Assembly: GCA_938082635.1 (NCBI GenBank)
Contig: CALLLI010000134.1
Location: forward strand, 1 to 56,761
Direction: 5' to 3'
Source: an uncultured Verrucomicrobiales bacterium
GTDB taxonomy: Bacteria; Verrucomicrobiota; Verrucomicrobiia; Verrucomicrobiales; DEV007
DNA length: 56,761 bases
Part shown: positions 35,324 to 44,700 of the stretch, in pieces
How the letters are laid out: every line of letters starts with the position of its first letter
Numbering within the stretch: position 1 is the first letter of the stretch
Program-made: the position numbers and the translations under genes
The notes under the pieces: model-generated
What the model was told of the DNA's origin: nothing
What the model saw: the letters and a program-made list of their open reading frames with translations, nothing else
The model's database searches: none

Positions 35324-36738
35324 GGAAGGGAAAAGGTCTTGGTGTTGGTCATGTATTTCATTGCCTCGATCACGCCCTCTTTGATGCCGAGGCCAGAATC
35401 CTTCACGCCACCGAATGGAGAACTCTCAATCCGGTAGCCTGGCACTTCATTCACGTTTACTGTTCCGGTGCGGATCTCTTTCACAGCTTTGAGAGCGTGT
35501 TCCATACTGTTCGTCATTATGCCAGAGGAGAGGCCGTAAGCGGTGCCATTGGCTAGCTCGATTGCATCGTCGATATCGCGTATGGAAATGATAGGAGCTA
35601 GAGGGCCGAAAGATTCTTCAACAACCATCGTTGAGTGGCGCTGGACGTTGCTGATCACGGTTGGAGGATAGCTTGCTCCGCCTTCATAGTTGCCGCCTAA
35701 CAAAACCTTGCCACCATCCTCGACGGCTGCTTTCACAACGGCATCGAGACGAGATGCGGCAGCTTCGTCGATCACGGTGCCGACGCGGGTATCTGGACTC
35801 GCAGGGTCACCACAAAGATACTCTTTCGCACGTTCCACGAAGTGTTCCGTGAAGGTTTCAAGGATGCGTTCATGAATGAGTAGCCTTTTCACTGCGGTGC
35901 AACGTTGCCCAGAATTCCGGAAACAACCTTCCGCAGCCAACGTGACGGCAAGATCGAGGTTAGCATCTTCTAGTACAATGAGAGGTGAATTTCCTCCGAG
36001 CTCGAGGCAAAGCTTCTTGTAGCCTGCTGTGGCCGCGATGTGTTTGCCAATCGGAACGCTTCCCGTAAAGGCGATCATCTCGACACGTTCGTCCTGTATT
36101 AGCGGAGTGATGACTTCGTCGAGGTCGCCTAACAAGACGCTGAGCATCGAGGCTGGCAAACCGGCTTCATAGAGTAGCTCCGTAAATCGAATGGCGGTGA
36201 GTGGTGTCTTGTCCGAGGGCTTGAGAATCAGGGGCGCACCGCTGGCGATGGCAGGTGCCAATTTGTGGGCCACTTGATTGAGTGGATGATTGAAGGGCGT
36301 GATCGCGGCGACCAACTTCACGGGCTCGCGCAGGGTGAAGATCTTGCGAGCTTTTCCTTGGGCGGTGAGATCACAAGAGAAAACCTGGCCGTCATCGCGT
36401 AGCGCTTCCATGGCGGCGAACTCCAAGACATCGAGTGTGCGTCCGACTTCGTAAGTAGACTCACGTATACACAAACCTGCTTCTGATCGAATTAAGTGCG
36501 CGAACTCTTCGCGACGTTCTTCCAGTAAAGTGCGTGCTTTGCGTAGAATGTCGGCCCTTTGGAAGCGTGTCAGGGGTTCGTGTTGGCCTGCGCCGATAGA
36601 GATCGCTTGTTCTAGATCCTTCGCGCTTGCGCAGGCGACTGTTCCCGAGAGTGAACCGTCATACGGATAGAAGACCTCGAGCTTGCGCTCGGATGCCACC
36701 GGCTTGCCAGCCACATAGGAGGTAAGGTTAAGCGCCAT
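35317..36738 (-). CDS. phnY: Phosphonoacetaldehyde dehydrogenase
   Basis: A 473-residue aldehyde dehydrogenase. The opening YVAGKPVASERKLEVFYPYDG is typical of PhnY; further landmarks are ITPFNHPLNQVAHK, FTGSVPIGK, the general base Glu246 in LELGGNSP and the nucleophile Cys280 in NSGQRCTAVKR. It oxidises phosphonoacetaldehyde to phosphonoacetate with NAD. I chose the Met at 36738, giving an 11-base overlap with phnA; the longer frame from 36804 would add 22 Ser/Thr-rich residues unlike the family. Location between phnA and phnW confirms the assignment and distinguishes this protein from the second ALDH in the cluster. Confidence 0.93.
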   Translation of the reverse strand: MALNLTSYVAGKPVASERKLEVFYPYDGSLSGTVACASAKDLEQAISIGAGQHEPLTRFQRADILRKARTLLEERREEFAHLIRSEAGLCIRESTYEVGRTLDVLEFAAMEALRDDGQVFSCDLTAQGKARKIFTLREPVKLVAAITPFNHPLNQVAHKLAPAIASGAPLILKPSDKTPLTAIRFTELLYEAGLPASMLSVLLGDLDEVITPLIQDERVEMIAFTGSVPIGKHIAATAGYKKLCLELGGNSPLIVLEDANLDLAVTLAAEGCFRNSGQRCTAVKRLLIHERILETFTEHFVERAKEYLCGDPASPDTRVGTVIDEAAASRLDAVVKAAVEDGGKVLLGGNYEGGASYPPTVISNVQRHSTMVVEESFGPLAPIISIRDIDDAIELANGTAYGLSSGIMTNSMEHALKAVKEIRTGTVNVNEVPGYRIESSPFGGVKDSGLGIKEGVIEAMKYMTNTKTFSLPW

Positions 36739-37975
36739 TGCAGGTGAAGTCGAAGATGTCGAAGTTGCGTGGATCACCGACGGCTTTCGCGGTGTAAGAC
36801 TCATTCAAAGGCCTTGAGAGCAGCATGGGGACCATTTCTTCATAGCGCCCACCATGCGATCGAAGCCCTCCCTTAAGAACACTCAAATCGTGATCGGCAG
36901 GAGTGCGACCGACGACCACGTTTCTCCCACACAAGACGGTGAGATCTCCGATGCGATCCTCGGCCAACTCTAACTTCTTTGCAGACAAGGCGCGGTCATA
37001 CACTTCGGTGATGCCATCTAGACGCATGAGATAGTCTGCGATCGCTGCTTGCTGCTCAAGGTTATCCAGATGCACCATGACCAAGGCCCCAAGCGCTCCG
37101 TGATGAACCACATAAGGGTCGGTTATCGGGCAAATGACACGCAGGCCTTGGCCGAACTTCTCTTTGAGGACATTCTCGACGTAGATCACATTGGGCGAAC
37201 CATCGTCCTTGTTCTTGGCGTTCATGCCGTGATCCGCTGTGATTCCGATGACGCAGTTCAGATCTAGCAAAAGTCCGATCTGGTCATCGAGTGCTTGGTA
37301 AAAAGCCAAGGATTCTTCCTCTTCCGGCGCATACTTGTGCTGCATGAAGTCTGTTAGGGAAAGGTAGAGGAAATCGGCCTTTCCTTGCTCGACGAGCGCG
37401 GCGCCGGCTTCGAGGACATACACGGAAGCATCACCCGAGTAGATCTCGGGCTTGGGCTTGCCAATGATGCTCTCGGCATCGTCGACGCCATGGGTTTCGG
37501 CGCGAGCTTCATCCACTTTCTCGCTGGAGAAAGCCATGCCGCCTAACTGAACCACGCCGTCGCCTAACACCGTACGCAACTTTTCCTTCGCCGTGATGAA
37601 AGCGACCTTCCTTCCAGCTTTCGCCGCGGTCGTCAGAATCGTCGGGCAACGAAGGAACTCTGGTGAATTCATCATCACCTCTTCGCCTGTGTCTGGATTG
37701 AGAAAGAAGTTTCCACAGATCCCCGTCACTGATGGTGGCATCCCTGTGACAATGGCGGCGTTGTTTACATTGGTGAAAGAGGGCAGCGCTCCACGCACCA
37801 TGCCCCGATGCCCCTGGCGACTCAGCTCCAATGTTCGAGGCATGCGCCCCTGAGCCATGGACGCCGACAAATACTCGTCCGCACATCCATCAATGCAGAT
37901 CACTACCACTGGTTGAGGCGGTAGCTGGTAAGTCCTGCCATTTACCTCAAACGCCGTCACGTTATCTCTACTCAT
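36728..37975 (-). CDS. phnA: Phosphonoacetate hydrolase
   Basis: A 415-residue zinc enzyme of the alkaline phosphatase superfamily that cleaves phosphonoacetate to acetate and phosphate. Visible active-site residues are Asp29 (ICIDGC), the nucleophile Thr68 (SFTNVNNA), Asp209 and His213 (TDFMQHKYAP), Asp248-His249 (TADHGMNAK) and His374 (RSHGGRYEE). The positions of Asp29 and Thr68 match those I recall for the characterised Sinorhizobium meliloti enzyme, and the others are offset by only two or three. It is the first catabolic gene after the regulator gene, with an operator-like palindrome in the 71-base gap. The cytoplasmic location is supported by the absence of a signal peptide. Confidence 0.95.
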   Translation of the reverse strand: MSRDNVTAFEVNGRTYQLPPQPVVVICIDGCADEYLSASMAQGRMPRTLELSRQGHRGMVRGALPSFTNVNNAAIVTGMPPSVTGICGNFFLNPDTGEEVMMNSPEFLRCPTILTTAAKAGRKVAFITAKEKLRTVLGDGVVQLGGMAFSSEKVDEARAETHGVDDAESIIGKPKPEIYSGDASVYVLEAGAALVEQGKADFLYLSLTDFMQHKYAPEEEESLAFYQALDDQIGLLLDLNCVIGITADHGMNAKNKDDGSPNVIYVENVLKEKFGQGLRVICPITDPYVVHHGALGALVMVHLDNLEQQAAIADYLMRLDGITEVYDRALSAKKLELAEDRIGDLTVLCGRNVVVGRTPADHDLSVLKGGLRSHGGRYEEMVPMLLSRPLNESYTAKAVGDPRNFDIFDFTCNGA

Positions 37976-38022
37976 TTGAAGTTTTTAAACGACTCCCACC
38001 ATCTGGGCAATGGACGAAATTG

Positions 38023-38043
38023 CCAAATTAGCTAGCAATTTGG
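38023..38043 (-). promoter_or_regulatory. Operator-like palindrome before phnA
   Basis: A 21-base inverted repeat with arms CCAAATT and AATTTGG around AGCTAGC. It lies in the 71-base gap between the regulator stop and the phnA start, 48 bases upstream of phnA. In the opposite orientation it matches 17 of 21 bases of a second site in front of the regulator gene. This makes it the best candidate binding site of the cluster's AraC/XylR-type regulator. Confidence 0.6.
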
Positions 38044-38046
38044 GTC

Positions 38047-39222
38047 TTATGATCGAAACGTTGTTCGGTAGGCAGTTGCGGTTGTGCCGGTCTCCCGGCG
38101 CATGAACCGACCTAGTTCCTCCATGGACTCGAAGCCCATGTGACTAGCGATTTGTTTGACCGGCCACTCGGTGGTGCGAAGAAGATCTTCTAAGGAAGCA
38201 AGGCGGACCCGCTTGATCTCGGCTTTTGGGGCGTAGCCGAGCGTCTGCACAAAACGTCGTTTGAAAGCTGCTCGGGAAAGAGAGCTTTCCGCAACGAGTT
38301 CGTTGACCTGAATCGGGTAGGTGGGCCCATCTCTCCGGATGCGTCGCAGAGCAGTGGCGACGATTGGATCAGCGATGTGAAGGATATCTGTGGATTCTCG
38401 CTCAACGAGGCCGCTGACGGGAATGATGGTCTCATGGGGAATGTCGGTCTCGCCTTGCATGAGCCGATCAAGAATCGCAGCAGCTCGAAATCCGATGGCT
38501 TCGCCTGGATAGCGCACGGCGGTGAGAGGTGGAGATGTGGTGTAACAGAACAACTCGTCGTTGTTGACGCCAGCGATGGCAACGTCATCAGGGACTCTAA
38601 ATCCCAGGCGCTGGCAGGCATGAATCAGGGTGGCTGCAGCAATGTCATCTTTCGCTAGAATTCCGATTGGCTTGGGAAGAGCCTTCAATTGTGGGTCCAT
38701 GAATCGACGCAGCAATTTCCAGCGTTCTGCCAGCTTGCCTAGTCGACCAACTTCAACGCCGATCTGATGGCAGGCGATATCGGCAAGGCCGAGTTCTTGG
38801 GCAAAGCCTCTTCCTCTCGCCCTAGAATAGCGCCGTGAAGGGTCACCCCAGAAGGCGAGGTTTCGCAGGCCGAGCGACAAGAAGTGTCGTGCAACGATCC
38901 GGCCAGACTCTTCGTAGTCAGGCATTACTAGTGGAATGTCATGCTGCGCGGACTCACTGCTAATGCTGACGACTGCCGTTCCGCGGCTCCGAAAGGCGCG
39001 CATCTCAGCGGTCGACAGGCGAAAGGCAATGAGGCCATCTCCCCTCCAGAATCGATTGATCCGAACAGGCTCAATTTCGTTTGTAGAATCGATTGGTGTC
39101 TGGATCTGCCATGTCTGATGCAGCCGTCGGTATTGCAGGATACCGCGATAGATGTCCTGGGTGTAGTGAGCCCAAGTTGCTGTCCGGATACCGATGACTG
39201 GTGGTGATGTGTGAGTGTTCAT
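38047..39222 (-). CDS. AraC/XylR-type transcriptional regulator of the phosphonate cluster
   Basis: A 391-residue regulator. Residues about 8-275 resemble a LacI/periplasmic-binding sensor domain as in XylR (SSESAQHDIPLVMPDYEESG, ILAKDDIAAATLIHACQ, DVAIAGVNNDELFC). The last roughly 105 residues are an AraC double helix-turn-helix (VNELVAESSLSRAAFKRRF and PVKQIASHMGFESMEELGRF). It should sense a small ligand, plausibly a phosphonate or a pathway intermediate, and activate the downstream genes. The start at 39222 is preferred over 39276 because the longer version would run through the second operator-like site and the sensor fold begins just after it. It is transcribed with or just ahead of phnA. 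Confidence 0.9.
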   Translation of the reverse strand: MNTHTSPPVIGIRTATWAHYTQDIYRGILQYRRLHQTWQIQTPIDSTNEIEPVRINRFWRGDGLIAFRLSTAEMRAFRSRGTAVVSISSESAQHDIPLVMPDYEESGRIVARHFLSLGLRNLAFWGDPSRRYSRARGRGFAQELGLADIACHQIGVEVGRLGKLAERWKLLRRFMDPQLKALPKPIGILAKDDIAAATLIHACQRLGFRVPDDVAIAGVNNDELFCYTTSPPLTAVRYPGEAIGFRAAAILDRLMQGETDIPHETIIPVSGLVERESTDILHIADPIVATALRRIRRDGPTYPIQVNELVAESSLSRAAFKRRFVQTLGYAPKAEIKRVRLASLEDLLRTTEWPVKQIASHMGFESMEELGRFMRRETGTTATAYRTTFRS

Positions 39223-39259
39223 CCCGTTGGAAGTGACTGGATCGTAAACTGCGAACGAT

Positions 39260-39280
39260 CCAAATTGCCAGCTCAATTAG
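39260..39280 (-). promoter_or_regulatory. Second operator-like site, upstream of regulator gene
   Basis: This 21-base site (starts CCAAATTGC, then CAGCTC and AATTAG) matches the reverse complement of the phnA-proximal palindrome at 17 of 21 positions. It lies 38 bases upstream of the chosen regulator start and 60 bases upstream of the divergent phosphodiesterase gene. It could allow autoregulation and joint control of both directions. Confidence 0.5.
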
Positions 39281-39339
39281 CGTTTCGGCGTGTTGTTTCG
39301 GGGATGTAAACTTTCAATAATCTCTGCCATGCTCGGACT

Positions 39340-41616
39340 ATGATCATGGCCTCCAGTATATCGTCTTCTCTTCTCCTCGTCTTGGTGATGGTGGTGTGTG
39401 GAGTGGTCTCGAGCCATGGCGCCAGTGTTTTTCAGGATCGTCATGTGTTGGTGGTTGGGATTGATGGTTGCCGACCCGATGCTCTCTTAGTTGCCGACGC
39501 ACCGCGTCTTCATGAATTGATCGCCAGTGGCGTCTCGACGTTCGAAGCCTTTGCCGGAGGCGTTCGAGGTGAGGTTTCACAACAAGCCACATCGAGTGGG
39601 CCAGGCTGGTCTAGCATACTCACGGGCGTTTGGATTGATAAGCATGGAATCAGCAACAATGATTTCACGGGCGATCACTATGACCTTTATCCGCATTTCT
39701 TCCAACGCCTGAAAGAGATCGAGCCAGGATCCTATCTCTCATCGATTGTGAGTTGGAATCCGATCGATACGTCGATTGTTGGACCAGTCGATGCCCACAC
39801 GGATTACCGTAGAAAGGCGCAGGGAAGTTCAGTCATTGCTCGAGATCGCTGGGTTCGGGACAATGCTGTGACGCATCTTGAGACCGAGGATCCAGATGTG
39901 CTCTTCTTGCACTTTGATCAAATCGATGGAGCTGGGCATGGTAGTGGGTACGGCGCCACCATCGCCCCTTACCTGAGTTCTATCAGTAGTGTGGATGCTC
40001 TCATCGGCGATGTGTTAGATGCGATCGACGCTCGACCGAATCGTGACCTGGAACAATGGTTGTTCATTGTGACGACCGATCATGGTGGGCTTGGCAGTTC
40101 CCATGGAGGCCAGTCGGTGGACGAGCGAACGATCTTCTTTCTCGTGAGCGGCGATGATACTTCTCGCGTTGCCTCTGACTTGAAGCCAGGACATACGGCG
40201 GTTCCGGCGACGGTCGTTGAGTATCTTGGGCGGCCGGTCGATGATTCTTGGGGATGGGACGAGCCAGCCTTTGGTCTGCCGCCGTATCCTCCTTCTGAGC
40301 TAGGCGTGACTGCCGGAGTGGGGCGCGATCTCGTGGTCAGTTGGTCGGCACCAATCGATTTAGAGGCGGAGCAACTGGTTCTAAAACGCAATGGCCGTGT
40401 CATCGCTGAGCTCCCTCTAGGTGTCACCCAGTACGTGGATGCGATCCCGCCGGTCTTCTTAGCCTTGCAGCTTGTCTACACACTCGAAGTGGAGGGGGCT
40501 ACGAAACCAATCGAGCCCCTGCGTTTCGAAATGGATCTTCCGAAGTCTCTAGAGGATTCACTCGTCCTTCACTGGCCGCTCGATGGCGATGCAGATGATG
40601 TTAGTGGCATGGGCAATACGGGTATTTCTTCTGGAGACATTCCCGTGGTCACGGGTGCCTTTGGAGGACAGGGCATGCAGTTTGGGACGGGTGCGATTAC
40701 GGCCGACCTAACGGAGTCTCTTACGTTTGACCGGTTCACTCATTTTAGCATCAGCTTATGGCTACGTTCTGTGAGTGTCAGCGAAGGAGTTGTGATCGGC
40801 AACAAACCCGCTGGCAAAAGTGATCGTGAGGGCTGGCTACTTTCTTTGACCGAAGAGCGCGGTTTGCGCTGGAACCTTGGTGATGGGGTTCGCCAGGTGA
40901 CACTGAGTTCCGCGCCCAGGGTAGTGGCTGGAGGCGATTGGCACCACATAGGGTTGAGTGTCGACCGCCTCCAGTCCTCGAGGCTATACATAGATGGGCA
41001 GTTTGTGGGTTCGTCTGACATTGATCAGCTGAAGTCGAGCGACGGTTCTGGGCCGCTATCGTTGGGCAGCGATTCGCTGGGCCTGGCAAAGCTTGCCGCT
41101 GAACTTGATGACGTGCGCATTTGGCGACGCAGCCTGACAGCGTCCGAATGGAAATCCTTGCATGATGAACGTGCCGGTCCGAGCCAGTGGCGAGAGCGCG
41201 AATTCAACTTTGAAGAACGCTTTGGTCCGAACGTTGGACTTTGGGATTCTGACCCGGATGGGGATGGTCGCACGAATCTTGAAGAATTTGCCCTGGGCTC
41301 TGATCTTCGAATTGTAGATGGGACCCCTAGCCTTCGCGTCGGTCGCGCGGAAGGAGGAGAGCCTGTCTTGATCATCACTCAGCGAACGGGTGGCTATGGG
41401 GATCCCATTAGCAACTACCAAGCTGGCGGGGCGCGATCCGTTCTTGAGATGAGTGAAGATCTTCGAGACAGTTGGCAACTTGTGCCTAGTCAGGGGGAGA
41501 TTCTCCAGACAGACTATCTGAGCGACGGGACCCATCATCTTTACTGGCAGCCAAAGCCCGGGAATTCCCAACTCTATTTCCGCCTGCAGTTCTCGCTGGT
41601 GACTGAAGGAAACTAG
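39340..41616 (+). CDS. Secreted alkaline-phosphatase-superfamily phosphodiesterase with LamG domain
   Basis: A 758-residue secreted protein. After a signal peptide (SSLLLVLVMVVCGVVSSHGA) comes a type I phosphodiesterase/nucleotide pyrophosphatase-like domain (about 30-303): metal Asp in VVGIDGCRPDAL, probable nucleophile Ser/Thr region in TSSGPGWSSILTG, HFDQIDGAGHGSG, and TTDHGGLGSSHGG. A fibronectin-III-like segment (about 317-397), a LamG/concanavalin-like domain (about 405-608), the calcium motif DPDGDGRTNLEEFALGSD (about 637) and the C-terminal module ending YFRLQ follow. It is divergent from the phosphonate regulator across 117 bases that include an operator-like site. Release of phosphate or phosphonate esters outside the cell is plausible but inferred. 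The start could also be the Met at 39346. Confidence 0.88.
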   Translation: MIMASSISSSLLLVLVMVVCGVVSSHGASVFQDRHVLVVGIDGCRPDALLVADAPRLHELIASGVSTFEAFAGGVRGEVSQQATSSGPGWSSILTGVWIDKHGISNNDFTGDHYDLYPHFFQRLKEIEPGSYLSSIVSWNPIDTSIVGPVDAHTDYRRKAQGSSVIARDRWVRDNAVTHLETEDPDVLFLHFDQIDGAGHGSGYGATIAPYLSSISSVDALIGDVLDAIDARPNRDLEQWLFIVTTDHGGLGSSHGGQSVDERTIFFLVSGDDTSRVASDLKPGHTAVPATVVEYLGRPVDDSWGWDEPAFGLPPYPPSELGVTAGVGRDLVVSWSAPIDLEAEQLVLKRNGRVIAELPLGVTQYVDAIPPVFLALQLVYTLEVEGATKPIEPLRFEMDLPKSLEDSLVLHWPLDGDADDVSGMGNTGISSGDIPVVTGAFGGQGMQFGTGAITADLTESLTFDRFTHFSISLWLRSVSVSEGVVIGNKPAGKSDREGWLLSLTEERGLRWNLGDGVRQVTLSSAPRVVAGGDWHHIGLSVDRLQSSRLYIDGQFVGSSDIDQLKSSDGSGPLSLGSDSLGLAKLAAELDDVRIWRRSLTASEWKSLHDERAGPSQWREREFNFEERFGPNVGLWDSDPDGDGRTNLEEFALGSDLRIVDGTPSLRVGRAEGGEPVLIITQRTGGYGDPISNYQAGGARSVLEMSEDLRDSWQLVPSQGEILQTDYLSDGTHHLYWQPKPGNSQLYFRLQFSLVTEGN

Positions 41617-41712
41617 CGAACCACCTTTCAAGTGACAGATCCTTTACCCAAAGAAACTACCCCAACCACCGATCCAGCTGTGGATTCCAATTGAAGCAAC
41701 TACCCCGATCTC

Positions 41713-44700
41713 ATGCAAATTACCAAATACTTAACTCCCACCGGTGCCTGCCTTGCGTTAGCGTTTTTGACGCTGCCTTTGCATGGCCAAGCCCTGTTTG
41801 AAGAGAGCTTTGACAGCGTCACGCTTGGGCCAAACGTTGATGAAGGTGTCGAGAGTGATGCCGCTTGGACGGCGGAGCCTCCCGCAGGTTGGACCGTGGA
41901 TAACTCCAAGATGCCTATGCTCGATGGCGAATTGATCGGAACAACGGAGTGGCGAGGCTGGACGTTTGCGGATTCCGCATGGTGGGCTGAAGCGGCGGGA
42001 GATCAGCGGCGTTCTGAGTTTGCCAATGCCAGTGGAGCGGCTGCTGTTGCGGATCCAGACGAATGGGATGACGTGGGAAGCCCTGCTGGTGTCGGCAACT
42101 TCGAGTCCTATCTGATTTCTCCTGACATCGATATCTCGAGTGCTGCTGGGAGTTCTGCTTCGTTGGTATTCGATTTTAGCTGGCGTCCTGAGGGTAACCA
42201 AGTGGGCAATGTGACGGTGGCCTTCGACGGCGGTGAATCCACGGAGATCTTCCGGTTGGACACGGCGACCTCTACTGACATGTTGAACGAGAGCAAGACG
42301 GTCGCATTCTCTGTGCCTGCTGGCGCACAAATGATGGCCGTGAGTTTCGGTATGTTCGATGCGGGCAACAACTGGTTCTGGGCGATCGACAACGTCTCCA
42401 TCTTGCCGTCTGCAGATCCAGTGTTGCCTTCCGGGCTGACCGGAACAGGCGATGTCTTGCAAAAGACCGTTACCTTGAGCTGGCAGCCCGCTTCTAACAT
42501 TGCGGGCACTCTGGAAGTCCTGCGTGATGATGCGGTCATCGCGGAATTGCCTGTCGATGCGACTGAATATGTAGACTCGAACCCACCGGGAAATGACGCC
42601 GAAGGTCGCATTGCTTATACCTACGGTCTTAGAGTGAAGGCGGATGGAATTGACGCCGAAGTATTGAGTCAGGAGGTGGTCTATTCCACTGGCGCAGCGC
42701 AGCGCTCGCTTTTTGAAGAGAGCTTTGATAGTGTGGTTCTGGGCGCGGCTGTAGATGAGCCAGGATTGGGAGAGGATATGGATTGGACGGCGGAGCCTCC
42801 CGCGGGTTGGACGGTGGATAACTCTAAGATGCCTATGGAGGATGATGAAGTGCTAGGAACGACGGAGTGGCGCGGCTGGACATTTGCCGATCCGGTCTTC
42901 TGGGCTCAAGTAGATGATCAGAGACGCTCGGAATTCCTCAATGCTAGCGGGGCAGCAGCGATCGCTGATCCTGACGAGTGGGACGATGTCGGCGGTCCGG
43001 CCGGAGTGGGAACGTTTGAATCCTATCTTATCTCTCCAGCAATCGATGTGGTAGCCGAAGCCGGAGGGAATGTGTCCTTAGTCTTTGATTCGAGTTGGCG
43101 TCCCGAGGGCAATCAAACAGGGAACGTTACGGTGAAATTCGATGGTGGCGAGGCTCACGAACTTCTCCGGTTAGACACCGGATCTACTCAGGACAACGAG
43201 ACAAATGAGAAGAAGGTGGTCTCGGTGTCTATCCCTGCAGGTGCCAAGGAGATGGTCCTCGCATTCGGCATGTTTGATGCTGGTAACAACTGGTTCTGGG
43301 CAATCGACAATGTGTTGGTGACGACGCTTGCCGTTCCTATCTGTCCTACCGCCTTGGCGTCCAGTGTGGACTTGGAAGCGGGTAACGTAACGCTGAGCTG
43401 GATCGCTGGAGCGAATCTTGAGGATGCCGTGATCGAGGTATGGCGAGATGGAAATATGGTGGTCGGTGATCTCGCTGGTGATGCAGCAACTTACGTCGAT
43501 ACCATCACTGGAGTCGATGTTAGTGAAAGTGTGCTTCTTAGTTATGAGCTTCGTGTCATCGGCGGTCCTGTGGACTGTGTTCCTCTCACCAGAACGGTTG
43601 TTTACTCGCAAGGGAACATCGCAAAACTCGCGCAGTGGGACTTCGAAGAAGGCGCCGGGGAATCGACTGCCAATAGCGATGGGGCTGACCTTACAGGCAC
43701 TCTAGTAGATTTGTCAGCCGACTCGTGGGTAGATGGGAGTTTCCTTGGCAGGGCGCTGGCGTTTGCCGGAGACGGCTACGTGGATTTTGGAACCAGTGAA
43801 GAAGACGATGCCGAACGCGCTAAGTCCGATGCTCTTCGTCCCGTGGCTGGCCTAACCATTGCGGCTTGGGTGAACCCTGACGAGTTCACTGAGTGGGCCG
43901 GTATCGCGGGAACACTGTTCGACTCAGGTGCCAATGAAGGTGGCTTCTATCTCAACACGCGTACTCCAAGCGATTACTCTTTCGCGCTTGCCACAGATAG
44001 TGACGGTGCGTTGACCTACCTGAGAACGGAAGGCGTTCCTGGCGAGTGGGCCTATATAGTCGGCACTTACGACGGTGAGGAGCAACGCCTTTATCTTAAT
44101 GGTGCCCTCGCTGAATCACGACCTGCCTCCGGACCGATCGATTACGATCCAGCGCCATTCGGGTTCCAGATTGGCACCTTCATTGACGACAATGAAGACG
44201 TTCGCTTCGCAGGTCAGATCACTCAAGTCGCGATGTGGAATGGTGCCCTTAGTGAAGATGAGATTAACTTGCTCTTTGAGATTGGACGAGCAGGCCAGAA
44301 CATCGACCCAGCGCTGGATTCCGACGGTGATGGTCTTCTCGACGACTGGGAAATTGCCAACTTTGGCGACCTGACGGCGTTTAGCGCTCTCGACGATCCA
44401 GACAATGATCAACTGATCAATCTCTCAGAGAATAGAGAGGGTACTGATCCTAACAAAGGTGATACTGATGATGATGGTGTGAGTGATAGTACGGAGATCG
44501 CTTTCGGATCTGATGCTACTGATGGTAACGCGAAGCCTGAAGCCACGGCGGTCGCGTTGCTCAAATCGAACAATGGTGTTCAGAGCTGGGACAGCCCTGA
44601 AGTGTGGTCGGACGGAGCTGCGCCTAGTAGTACAAAGACTTATTTCGCTAACGGAAGCTTTGCTCCTAACTTGAGGACTCCCGCTGATGGTAACGGGAAC

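Noticed and set aside
41758..42462. Minus-strand open frame (234 codons) opposite the first EWRGW domain
   Set aside because: It is a shadow of the repeated domain; its translation lacks family features, and the plus frame is supported by three related copies.
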